A program made the translations under genes and the position numbers. Under the pieces are notes generated by a model that searched no databases, was not told where the DNA came from, and saw only the letters and a program-made list of their open reading frames with translations. DNA of 64,000 bases from Nocardioides baekrokdamisoli (GTDB taxonomy: Bacteria > Actinomycetota > Actinomycetes > Propionibacteriales > Nocardioidaceae): assembly GCF_003945325.1 (NCBI RefSeq), contig NZ_AP019307.1, positions 62,001 through 126,000 of the forward strand. Reading direction: 5' to 3'. Every line of letters starts with the position of its first letter. Positions within the stretch are counted from its first letter, which is position 1. This document shows, one piece after another, positions 26,102 to 36,389 of the stretch.

Positions 26102-27073
26102 CTACTTCAGCCAGGCTGCGACCTTGTCCGGGTTGGCAGCGATCCACTTCTGGGCCGCGGCGTCCGGGGACATGCCGTTGGAGGAGATGTACGTCGAGAC
26201 CAGGTTCTGGTCGTCGTTCGTCCAGGTGAAGTTCTTGATGACATTGACCGCCGGCGAACCGGAGTTGGCGAACTTGGTCGACATCAACTTGTTGAGGTTG
26301 TACGGCGGGTAGTCGCAGGCGACCTTGGCCGCGTCGGCGTCGCAACCCGTGGTGTAGGCGGGCAGGTTCACCTTGACCAGCTTCATCTCCGAGAAGAACC
26401 ACTGCGGCTCGTAGAAGTACGCGAGCAGCGGGGTCTTGTTGGCCTCAGCGGTCTTGAAGCTCTGGATGAGCGCCGCTTCGGAGCCGCCGACGACGACCTT
26501 GAAGTTCAGCTTCAAGTTGGTGACCAGAGCCTGGTCATTGGTGACGTACGACGGGTCGCCGTCGAGGAGCTGGCCCTGGCTGCCGGACTCGCTGGTCTTG
26601 AACATGGAGGCGTACTTGTTCAGGTTCTGCCAGTTGGTGATGTCCGGGTACTTGGCCGCCATCCACGGTGGTACGTACCAGCCGATGACGCCTTTGTTGC
26701 CGGTCTGGCCGGCGTCGACGACCACCTTCTGCTGGGTGATGTACTTCGCAACCAGGTCGTCGTGACCCCAGTTCTCCAGGATGGTGTCGACGGTGCCGCT
26801 GGCCATGCCGGCCCAGCTCGGCTGCTCGGAGAGCTTCACATAGTTGACCGTGCACCCGAGCTTGCTCGTGAGCACGTTGCCCACGACGTACGCGTCGGAT
26901 TCGTAGCCGACCCATCCGTTGAGGGCGATGTTGACGTTGCCGCAGGCCTTGCCGCCGGTGCCGGCGTTGTTGGAGATGCCTCCACCTCCGCAGGCAGCGA
27001 GCGACAGGGCCAGGACCGCGGCGACGCCGACGGCACCGACACGGGCTGAGCCGCGTTTGATTCCACCGATCAT
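26102..27073 (-). CDS. Glycine betaine/choline ABC transporter substrate-binding lipoprotein
   Basis: The 323-residue product begins with a lipoprotein signal (VLALSLAACGGGG, lipobox LAAC) and continues as an OpuAC/ProX-type binding protein: VNIALNGWVGYESDAYVVGN, LENWGH, GWYVPPWMA, and FYEPQWFF, with Trp/Tyr residues suited to a cation-pi cage for quaternary amines. ATG 27073 has GAAAGGA 8 bases upstream. It is the last gene of the operon, 77 bases after the fused permease. It should capture choline or betaine outside the membrane and pass it to the permease. Confidence 0.93.
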   Translation of the reverse strand: MIGGIKRGSARVGAVGVAAVLALSLAACGGGGISNNAGTGGKACGNVNIALNGWVGYESDAYVVGNVLTSKLGCTVNYVKLSEQPSWAGMASGTVDTILENWGHDDLVAKYITQQKVVVDAGQTGNKGVIGWYVPPWMAAKYPDITNWQNLNKYASMFKTSESGSQGQLLDGDPSYVTNDQALVTNLKLNFKVVVGGSEAALIQSFKTAEANKTPLLAYFYEPQWFFSEMKLVKVNLPAYTTGCDADAAKVACDYPPYNLNKLMSTKFANSGSPAVNVIKNFTWTNDDQNLVSTYISSNGMSPDAAAQKWIAANPDKVAAWLK

Positions 27074-27150
27074 GCGATGTTCCTTTCTAGATGGCTGTTG
27101 CCACATGGTTTGTGCAAACTCTGTGCGTGTGCGCCGGGGTGCCGAGTGCC

Positions 27151-29190
27151 TCACGACTTCTGTCGATCCACCGCCGACTTCGCGATCCGATCGAGCATGA
27201 TTCCGAGGGCGATGATCGCGATACCCGCGGCCACCCCCTTGCCGAAGATGTCTCCTTGGACGGAGCCCGAGACGACGATGTAGCCGAGGCTGCCGGCGCC
27301 GACCATGCCGCCGATGACGACCATCGACAGGACATAGAGCAGGCCCTGGTTGGCGGCGAGTACGAGGGAGGGCCGAGCCATCGGCAGTTGCACCTTGCGG
27401 ATCATCTGCCACGAGGTGACACCGTTGGACCGGGCCGCCTCGATGATCGTCTCCGGGACGCCGAGGATGCCGTCGGTGACCAACTTGATCGCGATAGGGG
27501 CCGCGTAAGCGATGCCGGCCACGATGGCGGTGAAGCGGGTAGGCCCGAACAGCGCCAGCGCCGGTACCAGATAGACGAACGGCGGAATGGTCTGGAAGGC
27601 GTCCAGGATAGGCCGGACGAGCACCTCGGCTCGTCGGTTCCGACCCATCCAGACTCCGACGATGATCGCCAGGATCATGGTGAGGGCGGTCGCGACGAGC
27701 ACCGAGGTCAAGGTCACCATCGCGTCGTTCCACAGGCCGACCCCGAAGATCACGCCTTCGCAGACGGCCGAGATCACCAGCGGACGGAGTCCGCCGATCA
27801 CGAATGACAGCGCCAAGATGATCGGGGCCACCAGCCACCAGGGAGAGTTCGCCAGGACGTTCTGCAGCGGGTTGAGGGCGCCGTAGCTGACCGCGTTCTT
27901 GAACTCGAGGGTCACCTTGTCGATGTGGCTGACCACGTTGTTGGTCACGTCGTTGATCCAGGTGGACAGGTGCCCGCCGACCGTCCAGGAATCCTGGAAC
28001 TTCGCATAGTCCAGCTGACTGCGTGACAGGTAGATCATCATGGCCACCACGAGCACGCCGCCGCACAGTGCGATCCGACGACGCAGGACCGGGTTGATCG
28101 ACAGGACGCGACCGAGCAAGCCTGGGCGGGCGACGGTTCGGCCGATCTGGACGATTCGCCGACCGGTACGTTCGCTGACGGCGGTGGTGGTGCGGTCCAG
28201 CATGATCGCCATCACGACGATGAGCAGGCCGGGGACTGCGGCCTGACCGACGTTCAAGGCGTTGAGCGCGCTGAGGACGTCGATGCCGAGACCGGGGCCG
28301 TTGACGTACGCCGCGATGACGGCCATGGAGAGCGCAGCCAGCGTGCACTGGTTGATGCCGAGCACGATCGTGCGGCGCGCCATCGGGAGTTGCACCTGGC
28401 GCAGCAACTGCGATCGGGTGACTCCGAGGGAGCGGGCGGCCTCGATGGTGGTGGGCGACACCGAGCGGATCCCGTGCTCGGTGATCCGGACCAGTGGGGG
28501 CAAGGAGTAGATGACGGTCAGTACGACGGCGCAGGTCGCGCCGGGACCGAAGAGCATGAAGATCGGGAGCAGGTAGCAGAACGACGGCATCGTCTGCATC
28601 GCGTCCAGGATCGGTGTGATGATCCCTGACACGGTCCGGCTGCGGGCCATCACGATGCCGGTGGGGATTCCGACCAGGAGACTGGCGACGACCGCGATGG
28701 CGGTGACGATCAGCAGGTCCATGCTGCTGGCCCAGAAGCCCAACCAGGCGAACAGGAAGAACGACACAGCCACCAGGACGGTCGAGCGGACGCCAGCCAC
28801 CAGGTAGGTCACCCAGGTGGCGATGCCCAGCACCCCGAGCCAGCCGATCTGCGGGACCGGACGTACGCCGGCCGGGTGCGAGATCCACTGGCCGGCCTGC
28901 GTGACCAGCCAGTTCACGAAGGTGGAGACCTGGCCGAGTACGCCGTGGAAGAACCAGTTGGTGAGCGAAGCGGCCTGGATGTTGTCCCGGATGTGGTTGA
29001 GCCAGGTGTCGAACCCATTCAGCTGCGCGAAGGGTTGGCTGAGGGTGCCTGTCCCGCGGAAGATCAGCCAACCGACCAGCCAGACCGCGAGGATGACCGC
29101 GAGCTTGAGGCCGGTGCGGCGCTTCTTCTCGGGTACGACGAGCGGCTGTTCCTCCTTGCTCGCCGGATCGAGGGTCCCAAGCGCGGACAT
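27151..29190 (-). CDS. Quaternary-amine ABC transporter permease, two permease domains fused
   Basis: From ATG 29190 the product is 679 residues. It contains two BPD_transp_1 (ProW/OpuAB-type) domains in tandem. The first has EAA loop EAARSLGVTRSQLLRQVQLP, the second EAARSNGVTSWQMIRKVQLP, each followed by MARxxxVLGxNQxxxxxLSMVVI-type sequence. Normally these systems use one permease domain per chain and dimerise; here one chain can supply both. About six hydrophobic segments lie in each half. The start overlaps the ATPase stop by one base (TGATG), so it is translationally coupled to it. Confidence 0.92.
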   Translation of the reverse strand: MSALGTLDPASKEEQPLVVPEKKRRTGLKLAVILAVWLVGWLIFRGTGTLSQPFAQLNGFDTWLNHIRDNIQAASLTNWFFHGVLGQVSTFVNWLVTQAGQWISHPAGVRPVPQIGWLGVLGIATWVTYLVAGVRSTVLVAVSFFLFAWLGFWASSMDLLIVTAIAVVASLLVGIPTGIVMARSRTVSGIITPILDAMQTMPSFCYLLPIFMLFGPGATCAVVLTVIYSLPPLVRITEHGIRSVSPTTIEAARSLGVTRSQLLRQVQLPMARRTIVLGINQCTLAALSMAVIAAYVNGPGLGIDVLSALNALNVGQAAVPGLLIVVMAIMLDRTTTAVSERTGRRIVQIGRTVARPGLLGRVLSINPVLRRRIALCGGVLVVAMMIYLSRSQLDYAKFQDSWTVGGHLSTWINDVTNNVVSHIDKVTLEFKNAVSYGALNPLQNVLANSPWWLVAPIILALSFVIGGLRPLVISAVCEGVIFGVGLWNDAMVTLTSVLVATALTMILAIIVGVWMGRNRRAEVLVRPILDAFQTIPPFVYLVPALALFGPTRFTAIVAGIAYAAPIAIKLVTDGILGVPETIIEAARSNGVTSWQMIRKVQLPMARPSLVLAANQGLLYVLSMVVIGGMVGAGSLGYIVVSGSVQGDIFGKGVAAGIAIIALGIMLDRIAKSAVDRQKS

Positions 29191-30263
29191 CAGTCGCCCT
29201 CTTCGGCGACGATCACGCGCAGGATGTCCTGGTCGTCGACCACACCCACCACGCGGTCGCCGTCGACGACCCGACACGGACCGCCGTGATTGAGCACGAC
29301 ACGGGCGGCGTCGCGGACGATGGTGTTGCACTGCAGCACCGGACCGTCCAGGCCAACCGCCTCGGTCGGCGGCCGCATGACCCACTTCAGGGTCAGCACG
29401 TGCGACTTCGGGACCTCGCTGGTGAAATCGCGTACGTAGTCGTCGGCCGGTGCGCCGACGACCTCGTCGGGCGTACCGATCTGGACGATCTCACCATCAC
29501 GCATGATCAGGATCCGGTCACCCAACTTGAGTGCTTCGGAGAGGTCGTGGGTGATGAACACCATCGTCTTGCCGACCTCGCGATGTAGCCGGATGACCTC
29601 GTTCTGCATGTCGCGACGAATGAGCGGGTCGAGCGCCGAGAACGGCTCGTCGAACATCAGGATGTCCGGGTCGGCTGCAAGCGCCCGCGCCAGACCGACG
29701 CGCTGCTGCATGCCGCCCGACAGTTGGTCGGGGTAGTTGTTCTCGTAGCCCGTCAGGCCGACGAGGTCGACCATCTCCTGTGCACGCGTACGGCGGGCGG
29801 CCTTGCTCTCGCCGCGCACCTCCAGCCCGAAGGCGACGTTGTCGATCACCTTGCGGTGGGGGAGCAGCCCGAAGTGCTGGAAGACCATGGACACCTTGCG
29901 GCGCCGGGTGTCCAGGAGTGCCTTGTCGGCCATCGCCGTGATGTCCTCGCCGTACAACGTCACGGTGCCGGCGGTGGGCTCGATCAGTCGGGTGAGGAGG
30001 CGTACGAGCGTGGACTTGCCGGAGCCGGACAGGCCCATGATCACGAAGACCTCGCCGGGCGCGACGTCGAAGGAGACGTCGCGGATCCCGACCACGTGCC
30101 CGGTCTTGGCCTGCAGATCCTTGCGGGAGAGGTGGGCGTCCGGGGTGTTGATGATCTTGTCGGCCTTGGGTCCGAAGATCTTCCAGAGTCCGTCGACGTG
30201 CAGCGCGACCTCGCTGTCGGATGCGACGTTCTCGCGGTGTGAGGGCGATTCGGTGACGGTCAT
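29190..30263 (-). CDS. Quaternary-amine ABC transporter ATPase with CBS-like tail (ProV/OpuAA type)
   Basis: The 357-residue ATPase has Walker [11 protein letters not shown]-loop [14 protein letters not shown] signature [16 protein letters not shown], Walker [15 protein letters not shown] and the H-loop [10 protein letters not shown]. After about residue 285 a CBS-type region follows ([20 protein letters not shown]), which in OpuA-type ATPases senses ionic strength. Its start overlaps the preceding betA stop by 4 bases (ATGA) and its stop shares one base with the permease start. It energises uptake of choline or betaine for the dehydrogenases encoded upstream in the same operon. Confidence 0.95.
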   Translation of the reverse strand: MTVTESPSHRENVASDSEVALHVDGLWKIFGPKADKIINTPDAHLSRKDLQAKTGHVVGIRDVSFDVAPGEVFVIMGLSGSGKSTLVRLLTRLIEPTAGTVTLYGEDITAMADKALLDTRRRKVSMVFQHFGLLPHRKVIDNVAFGLEVRGESKAARRTRAQEMVDLVGLTGYENNYPDQLSGGMQQRVGLARALAADPDILMFDEPFSALDPLIRRDMQNEVIRLHREVGKTMVFITHDLSEALKLGDRILIMRDGEIVQIGTPDEVVGAPADDYVRDFTSEVPKSHVLTLKWVMRPPTEAVGLDGPVLQCNTIVRDAARVVLNHGGPCRVVDGDRVVGVVDDQDILRVIVAEEGD

Positions 30264-32023
30264 GCCTGAGCCTCCTGGCGCGGGTGCTGCTGGTTGCGGC
30301 GGTCGCCCGTGGGGTACAGCGGGCTGCCCGCCCGGTAGCTGTACCAGGGCGCCTTGTCGGCGGCGAGCGGCGTCTGACCCAGGATCAGGTCCGCGGCCTT
30401 CTCGGCGACCATCATCACCGGGGCGTAGATGTTGCCGTTCGTGACGTACGGGAAGACGCTGGCGTCGGCGACGCGCAGCCCGTCAACTCCCCACACCTTC
30501 ATCGAGGACGGGTCGACGACCGCCATCTCACCTGTTCCCATGGCTGCGGTGCAGGAGGGGTGCAGGGCCGTCTCGGCGTCCTTGCGTACCCATTCAAGGA
30601 TCTCCTCGTCGGTCTCCACCGATGGTCCGGGTGAGATCTCGCCGGCGTTGAACGGGGCGAAGGCCGGTTGGTTGAGGATGTCGCGCGCGACCCGGATCGC
30701 CTCGACCCATTCCTTGCGGTCCGTGGCCGTCGAGAGGTAGTTGAACAGCATGGACGGGTGGACCTTCGGGTCGGTCGACCTGATCCGCACCCAGCCGCGG
30801 GTGTCGGCGTACATCGGACCGATGTGGACCTGGTAGCCGTGCCCCTTGATCGGGCTGGTGCCGTCGTACCGGATCGCGATCGGGAGGAAGTGGAACATCA
30901 GGTTGGGGTAGTCCACGTCGTCGTTGGAGCGACAGAAGCCGCCGCCCTCGAAGTGGTTCGTGGCGCCCAGCCCCTTGCGTTGGAAGAGCCACTGCCAGGC
31001 GATCTTCGGACGCTGGTGCCACGCGAGGCCCGGGGCGATCGAGACCGGGAGCTTCGACTGGTACTGGATGTAGACCTCGAGGTGGTCCTGGAGGTTCTCG
31101 CCGACTCCGGGGAGGTGGTGCACGACCGGGACGCCCACGGACTCGAGGTGCTCACGATCGCCGATGCCGGAGAGTTGGAGCAGCTGCGGAGTGTTGATGG
31201 CGCCGCCGCACAGGATGACCTCTCCGGCGTGCACGGTGCGGTGGCGTACGGCCTTGCCCTTGCCGTAGACCCCAGGGCCCTGGTCGAACTCGACGCCGGT
31301 CGCGCGAGCCGTCTCTGACGACGTGTCGAACAGGATCTTCGTGGCGTACGCGAACGTCTCCACGTCGAGGTTCTTGCGGTCCATCACCGGGTGCAGGTAC
31401 GCCCGGGCGGCCGACCACCGGCGGCCGTTCTTGACGTTGCGATCGAAGGGCGCGAAGCCCTCCTGGCGGTAGCCGTTGACGTCGTCGGTCAACGGGTAGC
31501 CGGCCTCCTGGGTGGCCTGGAAGAACGCTCCGAACAGAGGGTTGTCGGCCTTGCCGCGCTCGAGGTGCAGTGGGCCGCTGCCGCCGCGCCACTCGTCCGC
31601 ACCCCGGGAACCGTCGGCCAGGAACCGGCTCTCCATCCGCTTGAAGTACGGCAGACAGTGCGCGTAGTCCCAGGACTCCATGCCCGGGTCCTTGGCCCAG
31701 CGCTCGTAGTCCATCGGGTTGCCGCGCTGGAAGATCATCCCGTTGATCGAGCTCGAGCCGCCGAGGACCTTGCCGCGCGCGTGATAGATCTTGCGCCCGC
31801 CCATCGCCGGCTCGGGATCGGTCTCGTACTTCCAGTCGTAGAGCTTGCTGCCGATCGGGAAGGGAAGCGCCGCCGGCATGTGGACGAACGGGTCGATCTT
31901 GTAGTCGCTATGACCGGCCTCGAGGACGAGCACGGTCGTGCCCGGGTCCGCGCTCAGCCGGTTGGCGATCGCGCAGCCGGCGCTGCCGCCGCCGACGATG
32001 ACGTAGTCGTAACGCTCGAGCAT
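30260..32023 (-). CDS. betA: GMC-family choline dehydrogenase
   Basis: Starting at ATG 32023 (GAAGGA upstream) the product is 587 residues. It has the FAD motif [18 protein letters not shown] at the N-terminus, the GMC signatures [20 protein letters not shown] and [15 protein letters not shown], and the C-terminal HPSCTAAMG with the catalytic His region and [20 protein letters not shown]. These are closest to BetA-type choline dehydrogenases, which oxidise choline to betaine aldehyde (and partly to betaine). It lies between betB and the quaternary-amine transporter, with 8 bases to betB and a 4-base overlap to the ATPase gene, which supports choline as the substrate. Confidence 0.93.
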   Translation of the reverse strand: MLERYDYVIVGGGSAGCAIANRLSADPGTTVLVLEAGHSDYKIDPFVHMPAALPFPIGSKLYDWKYETDPEPAMGGRKIYHARGKVLGGSSSINGMIFQRGNPMDYERWAKDPGMESWDYAHCLPYFKRMESRFLADGSRGADEWRGGSGPLHLERGKADNPLFGAFFQATQEAGYPLTDDVNGYRQEGFAPFDRNVKNGRRWSAARAYLHPVMDRKNLDVETFAYATKILFDTSSETARATGVEFDQGPGVYGKGKAVRHRTVHAGEVILCGGAINTPQLLQLSGIGDREHLESVGVPVVHHLPGVGENLQDHLEVYIQYQSKLPVSIAPGLAWHQRPKIAWQWLFQRKGLGATNHFEGGGFCRSNDDVDYPNLMFHFLPIAIRYDGTSPIKGHGYQVHIGPMYADTRGWVRIRSTDPKVHPSMLFNYLSTATDRKEWVEAIRVARDILNQPAFAPFNAGEISPGPSVETDEEILEWVRKDAETALHPSCTAAMGTGEMAVVDPSSMKVWGVDGLRVADASVFPYVTNGNIYAPVMMVAEKAADLILGQTPLAADKAPWYSYRAGSPLYPTGDRRNQQHPRQEAQA

Positions 32024-32031
32024 GATGTCCT

Positions 32032-33507
32032 TCAGTTCTCGGGGTTGAACCAGTGCGTTGCCGCAGGTTCGAGGTTGGTCCAGATGTGTTTGGTCTCGCG
32101 GTACTCCTCGAGACCGGCGAGGCCGAGCTCGCGCCCGGTGCCGGACTGCTTGAAGCCGCCCCACTCGGCCTGCGGCACGTACGGGTGGTAGTCGTTGATC
32201 CAGACGGTGCCGAGCCGCAGGCGGCTGGCCATCCGCTGACCCTTGCCGGTGTCGCGGGTCCAGACGGCCCCGGCCAGGCCGTAGATCGTGTCGTTGGCCA
32301 GGGCTGCTGCCTCGTCCTCGGTCCGGAAGGTCTCGACGGTCAGGACGGGTCCGAAGGACTCCTCCTGGACCACCGACATCTCGCTGGTGCAGCCATCGAG
32401 GATGGTCGGCAGGTAGTAGAAGCCGTCCGCCAGGTCAGGGTCGCTCGGCGCGGCTCCGCCGCAGCGCAGCGTGGCGCCCTCGGCCAGTCCGGCCGCGACG
32501 TACGCCGTCACCTTGGCCAGGTGGGCCGCACTGGTGAGTGGCCCCGTCTCGGCCCGTGGGTCCTGGGGGCCGCCGAGCCGAATCTGTTGCGCGCGAGCGA
32601 CGAGTTCGTTGACGAAGTCGTCCTTGATGCTCTCCTCGACGAGCAGCCGGGCTCCGGCCGAGCACACCTGGCCGGAGTGCAGGAAGACGGCGGTCAGCGC
32701 GTTGTCGAGGGCGGCGTCCAGGTCGGCGTCGGCAAAGACGATGTTGGGGTTCTTGCCGCCGAGTTCGAGGGCGACCTTCTTGACCGTGCCGGACGCTGCG
32801 GCCATCAGGTGTTTGCCGACGGCCAGGCTGCCGGTGAAGGAGATCAGGTCGACTCGCGGGTCCTCGGCAAGCGGCGCACCCGCAGTCGGACCGGCACCCA
32901 GGATCAGATTGCCGACACCGGCCGGAAGACCGGCCTCCTCGAGGATCCGCATCAGGTGGATGGCGGTGTGCGGCGTGATCTCACTCGGCTTGAGGACGAA
33001 CGTGTTGCCGGCGGCGAGGCAAGGGGCGACCTTCCAGGAGGCCTGCAGGAGCGGGTAGTTCCAGGGAGCGATCAAGCCGCAGACACCGACCGGTTCGTGC
33101 ACGACCCGGCTCAGGACGTCAGCCCGGCCGGTGTCGACGATGCGGCCGGCTTCCTCAGCCGCGATGGTGCCGTAATGACGGAAGACGCCGATCACGTCCG
33201 CGACGTCGTACGCGGCCTCGACCAGACGCTTGCCGGTGTCCATCGCCTCGGCCAGCGCAACCTTGTCGGCATCGCGCTCGAGCAGATCGGCAACGCGGTG
33301 CAGCAGGGCCGCGCGGTCCCGAGTCGGGGTGGTGGCCCAGGTGCCGTGGTGGAACGCGCGGTGAGCGGCTGCGATCGCGTCCTCGGTGTCGATGGAGGTT
33401 GCCTCGTCGACCACGGCGACCAGATGGCCGTCTGCAGGACAGTGGATCGCGCGCGTCTGCCCCTCTCGGGCTGACACCCACGCTCCGTCCACGTACAGAT
33501 CAGACAT
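32032..33507 (-). CDS. betB: Betaine aldehyde dehydrogenase
   Basis: The 491-residue aldehyde dehydrogenase oxidises betaine aldehyde to glycine betaine with NAD(P)+. It shows the cofactor segment [20 protein letters not shown], the catalytic Glu motif [12 protein letters not shown] and the catalytic Cys motif [13 protein letters not shown], plus ESFGPVLTV and [13 protein letters not shown] near the end. It is the first gene of the operon; ATG 33507 has AAGGAGG upstream, and a palindromic operator lies 16 bases before the ATG. Family is certain; substrate follows from the linked betA and transporter. Confidence 0.93.
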   Translation of the reverse strand: MSDLYVDGAWVSAREGQTRAIHCPADGHLVAVVDEATSIDTEDAIAAAHRAFHHGTWATTPTRDRAALLHRVADLLERDADKVALAEAMDTGKRLVEAAYDVADVIGVFRHYGTIAAEEAGRIVDTGRADVLSRVVHEPVGVCGLIAPWNYPLLQASWKVAPCLAAGNTFVLKPSEITPHTAIHLMRILEEAGLPAGVGNLILGAGPTAGAPLAEDPRVDLISFTGSLAVGKHLMAAASGTVKKVALELGGKNPNIVFADADLDAALDNALTAVFLHSGQVCSAGARLLVEESIKDDFVNELVARAQQIRLGGPQDPRAETGPLTSAAHLAKVTAYVAAGLAEGATLRCGGAAPSDPDLADGFYYLPTILDGCTSEMSVVQEESFGPVLTVETFRTEDEAAALANDTIYGLAGAVWTRDTGKGQRMASRLRLGTVWINDYHPYVPQAEWGGFKQSGTGRELGLAGLEEYRETKHIWTNLEPAATHWFNPEN

Positions 33508-33522
33508 CTCTCGGTCCTCCTT

Positions 33523-33558
33523 GTTGCGAAATATGCAACACGATGCTTATTTCGCAAC
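33523..33558. promoter_or_regulatory. Tandem IclR-type operator before betB
   Basis: The 36-base element has perfect 11-bp arms (GTTGCGAAATA and TATTTCGCAAC). It can be read as two 17-base boxes, GTTGCGAAATATGCAAC and GATGCTTATTTCGCAAC, separated by AC. The central GCAACACGATGC also occurs in the element before the dimethylglycine dehydrogenase gene at 39688. Its position just upstream of the betB ribosome site suggests repression by the adjacent IclR protein. Confidence 0.7.
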
Positions 33559-33661
33559 GCCTTGTTAGGAGAATGGACGAGACACAGGTCACACGTCAAG
33601 GGTTCTCGAGCAACTTTGCGGTTCCGTTTGTGTTACCACCGAGGTCGCCTTGCGGCAGCGA

Positions 33662-34447
33662 TCAGTCGTGATGCCACCAGCCGAGGCGGTGGGACACCTC
33701 GGTCGCAGCCGCGAGGAGATCCGGGATGACGCCCGCGATGCGCTCATCGGTCAGGCGGAAGGACGGGCCGGACACGCTGAGCGAGGCGATGACGTCGCCG
33801 CGTACGTTCCGGATCGGCGCTGCGACGGCGCTCAGGCCGATCTCCAGTTCGTTGTTCGCCAGGGCGTACCCGACCTGGCGTACGTGCGCCAGCTCCTCTG
33901 TGAGCCGTTCGTGCGACGTGATCGTCTTCTCGGTCAGTTGCGGGAGTTCCCGCACGGCGAGTCGTACGGCGTCCTCGCTCATCTCCGACAACAGCACCTT
34001 GCCGTTGCTGGTCGCGTGCAGCGGGATCCGTTGGCCCACCCAGTTGTGGGACTGCAGCGCCGAGGTGCCCGCCACCTGGTCGACATACAGCGCGGCGGTG
34101 TCGGCGAAGACGGCGAGGTTGACCGTCTCGCCGGTGGTGGTGGCCAATTGGCGACAGACGTCACGGGCCTCGGTCACGACATCGAGACGCGCCGTCGTTG
34201 CGCCGGCGAGCCGCAGATTGCCGGCACCGAGTCGGTACAGCCCACGTTCGCCGACCTGTTCGACCATCCGGTGAGTCTCGAGCGTGGCCAACAGTCGGAA
34301 CGCCGTGGACTTGTGCACGCCCAGTTCGGCGGCGACCTCCGTCACGCCGCTGTCGCCGTTGCGCGCCAGGATCGCCAGGATGGTCATCGCCCGGTCGACC
34401 GACTGCACCGATGTGGTGGCGCCGGTCATCTCTGCTGCCTCACTCAT
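33662..34447 (-). CDS. IclR-family transcriptional regulator
   Basis: Taking ATG 34447 (MSEAAEMTG), the product is 261 residues: an N-terminal winged helix (VDRAMTILAILARNG, VTEVAAELGVHKSTAFRLLA) and a C-terminal IclR effector domain (HNWVGQRIPLHATSNGKVLL, YALANNELEIGLSAVAAPI). A start at 34477 would add ten residues but would run over the palindrome at 34469-34485. It lies between the betB and dimethylglycine operons, on the same strand. A GTTGC-N7-GCRAC-like box before its own gene and in front of both operons makes it the probable local regulator, likely responding to choline or betaine. Confidence 0.92.
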   Translation of the reverse strand: MSEAAEMTGATTSVQSVDRAMTILAILARNGDSGVTEVAAELGVHKSTAFRLLATLETHRMVEQVGERGLYRLGAGNLRLAGATTARLDVVTEARDVCRQLATTTGETVNLAVFADTAALYVDQVAGTSALQSHNWVGQRIPLHATSNGKVLLSEMSEDAVRLAVRELPQLTEKTITSHERLTEELAHVRQVGYALANNELEIGLSAVAAPIRNVRGDVIASLSVSGPSFRLTDERIAGVIPDLLAAATEVSHRLGWWHHD

Positions 34448-34468
34448 AGTCGGCAGGCTAGACCTGCT

Positions 34469-34485
34469 GTTGCGCATAGTGCGAC
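34469..34485. promoter_or_regulatory. IclR-type box before iclR gene
   Basis: GTTGCGCATAGTGCGAC is an imperfect palindrome, GTTGC-N7-GCGAC, matching the GTTGC-N7-GCAAC boxes in front of betB and the dimethylglycine dehydrogenase gene at 12 of 17 positions. It lies 21 bases before ATG 34447, fitting autoregulation. Confidence 0.55.
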
Positions 34486-34530
34486 AGGCCGGCCGTGGAA
34501 GAAACGGCTGCGGCTTCGGTGTCGTGTGCC

Positions 34531-35403
34531 CTAGCGGAACACGACCGTACGACTGCCGTTCGGCAGCACGCGGGTCTGGGAGTGCCAGCGGACGGCGCGG
34601 GAGAGTACGAGTGCTTCGACGTCGGCTCCGGCCGCGACCAGCTGCTCGGGCATGAACGTGTGGTCCACCCGGGCAACTTCCTGCTCGATGATCGGGCCCT
34701 CATCGAGGTCGCCGGTCACGTAGTGAGCCGTCGCGCCGGTGAGCTTCACGCCGCGTTCCCACGCCTGGTGGTACGGCTTCGCGCCCTTGAAACTGGGCAG
34801 GAATGAATGGTGGATGTTGATCGCCTTGCCGCTGAGCTTGCGGCACATGTCGTCGGAGAGGATCTGCATGTAGCGCGCCAGTACCGTCAGATGGATGCCG
34901 TGTTCCTCGATCCGCCGAAGGATCGTGGCCTCCGCGGCGGCCTTGGTGTCTGGCGTCACCGGGACGTGTTCGAAGTCGATCCCATACGAGCGGACCATCT
35001 CCTCTGCGTCACGGTGGTTGGAGATCACCAGCGGCACCTCGATCTGCAGGTTGCCGGTGCTCGCCCGGAACAGCAGGTCGTTGAGGCAGTGCAGTTGCTT
35101 CGAAACCAGGATCAGGGTGCGGTACGGGGCCGCGGCCGACCAGAGTTCGTACGTCATCCCGAATCGCTCGGCGACCGGTCGGAACTGCTCGCGCAGCGCG
35201 TCGGCTGAGGTTGCTCCGGACGTCTCGAAGTCGATGCGCATGAAGAACTTGTTGTTCTCGAGGTCGCCGAACTGCTGGCTCTCGCGGATGTTCCCGCCGA
35301 TGTCGACCAGGAAGCCCGTGACCGCGTGGACGATGCCGGTGCCCTCGGGGCAGGAGAGCGTGAGGACGTAGTCGCCCAGCGCCTCGTTCGTCGTGGTCGT
35401 CAT
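34531..35403 (-). CDS. purU: Formyltetrahydrofolate deformylase
   Basis: The 290-residue enzyme hydrolyses 10-formyl-tetrahydrofolate to formate and tetrahydrofolate. The N-terminal ACT domain (residues 8-85: VLTLSCPEGTGIVHAVTGFL) is joined to a formyltransferase-like domain with LVISNH, HLTVLARYMQILS, and the active-site INIHHSFLPSFKGAKPYHQA, where Asn-His and the later Asp (GDLDEGPI) are catalytic. It is last in the dimethylglycine operon, overlapping etfA by 4 bases. Demethylation loads tetrahydrofolate with C1 units; PurU frees the folate and yields formate for the FdhF-like enzyme. Confidence 0.95.
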   Translation of the reverse strand: MTTTTNEALGDYVLTLSCPEGTGIVHAVTGFLVDIGGNIRESQQFGDLENNKFFMRIDFETSGATSADALREQFRPVAERFGMTYELWSAAAPYRTLILVSKQLHCLNDLLFRASTGNLQIEVPLVISNHRDAEEMVRSYGIDFEHVPVTPDTKAAAEATILRRIEEHGIHLTVLARYMQILSDDMCRKLSGKAINIHHSFLPSFKGAKPYHQAWERGVKLTGATAHYVTGDLDEGPIIEQEVARVDHTFMPEQLVAAGADVEALVLSRAVRWHSQTRVLPNGSRTVVFR

Positions 35404-36389
35404 GACTTCCTCTTTCGGATCTCTTCGTTGATCGCCGGCAGGATCTCGTGCATGTCGCCGATCACCGCATAGTGCGCCTTCGCCACCATCGGTGCTTCCT
35501 CGTCGGTGTTGATCGCGACGATCGTCTTCGATGACGCCATACCTGCCCAGTGCTGGATCGCTCCGGAGATGCCGCAGGCGAGGTAGAGGTCGGGGGAGAC
35601 CCGACTGCCGGTCTGGCCGACCTGTTCGTGGTGGGGGCGCCAGCCGAGGCTGGTGACCACCCGGGAGACGCCGAGACTGGCGCCGTCGAGCATCCCGACC
35701 AGGTCGAGGAGCTCGCCGAACCCGTCGGCGCTGCCCGCGCCGCGGCCTGCTCCGACGACCACCCGGGCGCCCTTGAGGCTGCCCGACAGGTCAGGCTCCG
35801 GCTCGGCGGTCGAGGTGACGCGCGCGACCAGATCGGCTGCCTCCACCTCGGGCTGGAACTCGACGAGGTGACCGGCGCCGGCGCTCGGTGCCTCCTCGGC
35901 GGCCACTGCGTGACCCGCGACCGTGAAGATCGCTGGCCGCTCGTCGAGGACCATCTCCTCCCATGCCGATCCGCCGACGACCTGCCGCGTGACGGTGAAG
36001 GGTGCGAGCCCGCCGAAGGCGATCACGTTCGCGGCCATGGCGACACCGGTACGCGCAGCAACGTGCGCAAGGACCTCGCCGCCGCGGGGCGTACCGGCGG
36101 CCGTGACGACGACTGCGCCGGTCGTGTCGCGTACCGACTGCACCGCGGCAGCCCAGGCGGCGCCGCCGTACGCGCTGAAGGCGTCACCCGAGGCGTGGTG
36201 CACGTCGCGGACGCCGTACGCGGCCAGTTGCTCGGCCAAGGCAGTCGGGTCGCAGGGCAGGTCGCCGATGACGACGGCGTCGATCGGCACGCCTCCGCCG
36301 GATGCGGACAGGCCGCGGGCGAAGGTGATGGTCTCCCGGGAGACCTCGACGGCGCCGGTGACGTCCGTCTCGACGAGGACGACGATCAT
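35400..36389 (-). CDS. etfA: Electron transfer flavoprotein alpha subunit (FixB-like)
   Basis: The 329-residue subunit shows the C-terminal FAD-binding ETF-alpha motif: [40 protein letters not shown], then [20 protein letters not shown] and [12 protein letters not shown]. It forms a heterodimer with EtfB and accepts electrons from the flavin dehydrogenase encoded at the head of the operon. It overlaps etfB and purU by 4 bases each. Being encoded with one dehydrogenase suggests a dedicated ETF rather than the general fatty-acid one. Confidence 0.93.
   Translation of the reverse strand: MIVVLVETDVTGAVEVSRETITFARGLSASGGGVPIDAVVIGDLPCDPTALAEQLAAYGVRDVHHASGDAFSAYGGAAWAAAVQSVRDTTGAVVVTAAGTPRGGEVLAHVAARTGVAMAANVIAFGGLAPFTVTRQVVGGSAWEEMVLDERPAIFTVAGHAVAAEEAPSAGAGHLVEFQPEVEAADLVARVTSTAEPEPDLSGSLKGARVVVGAGRGAGSADGFGELLDLVGMLDGASLGVSRVVTSLGWRPHHEQVGQTGSRVSPDLYLACGISGAIQHWAGMASSKTIVAINTDEEAPMVAKAHYAVIGDMHEILPAINEEIRKRKS

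Noticed and set aside
26102..29071. 989-codon minus-strand frame
   Set aside because: Only the last 323 codons (from ATG 27073) are real. The rest is an out-of-frame reading of the permease gene, rich in Arg/His/Pro with no family sequence.
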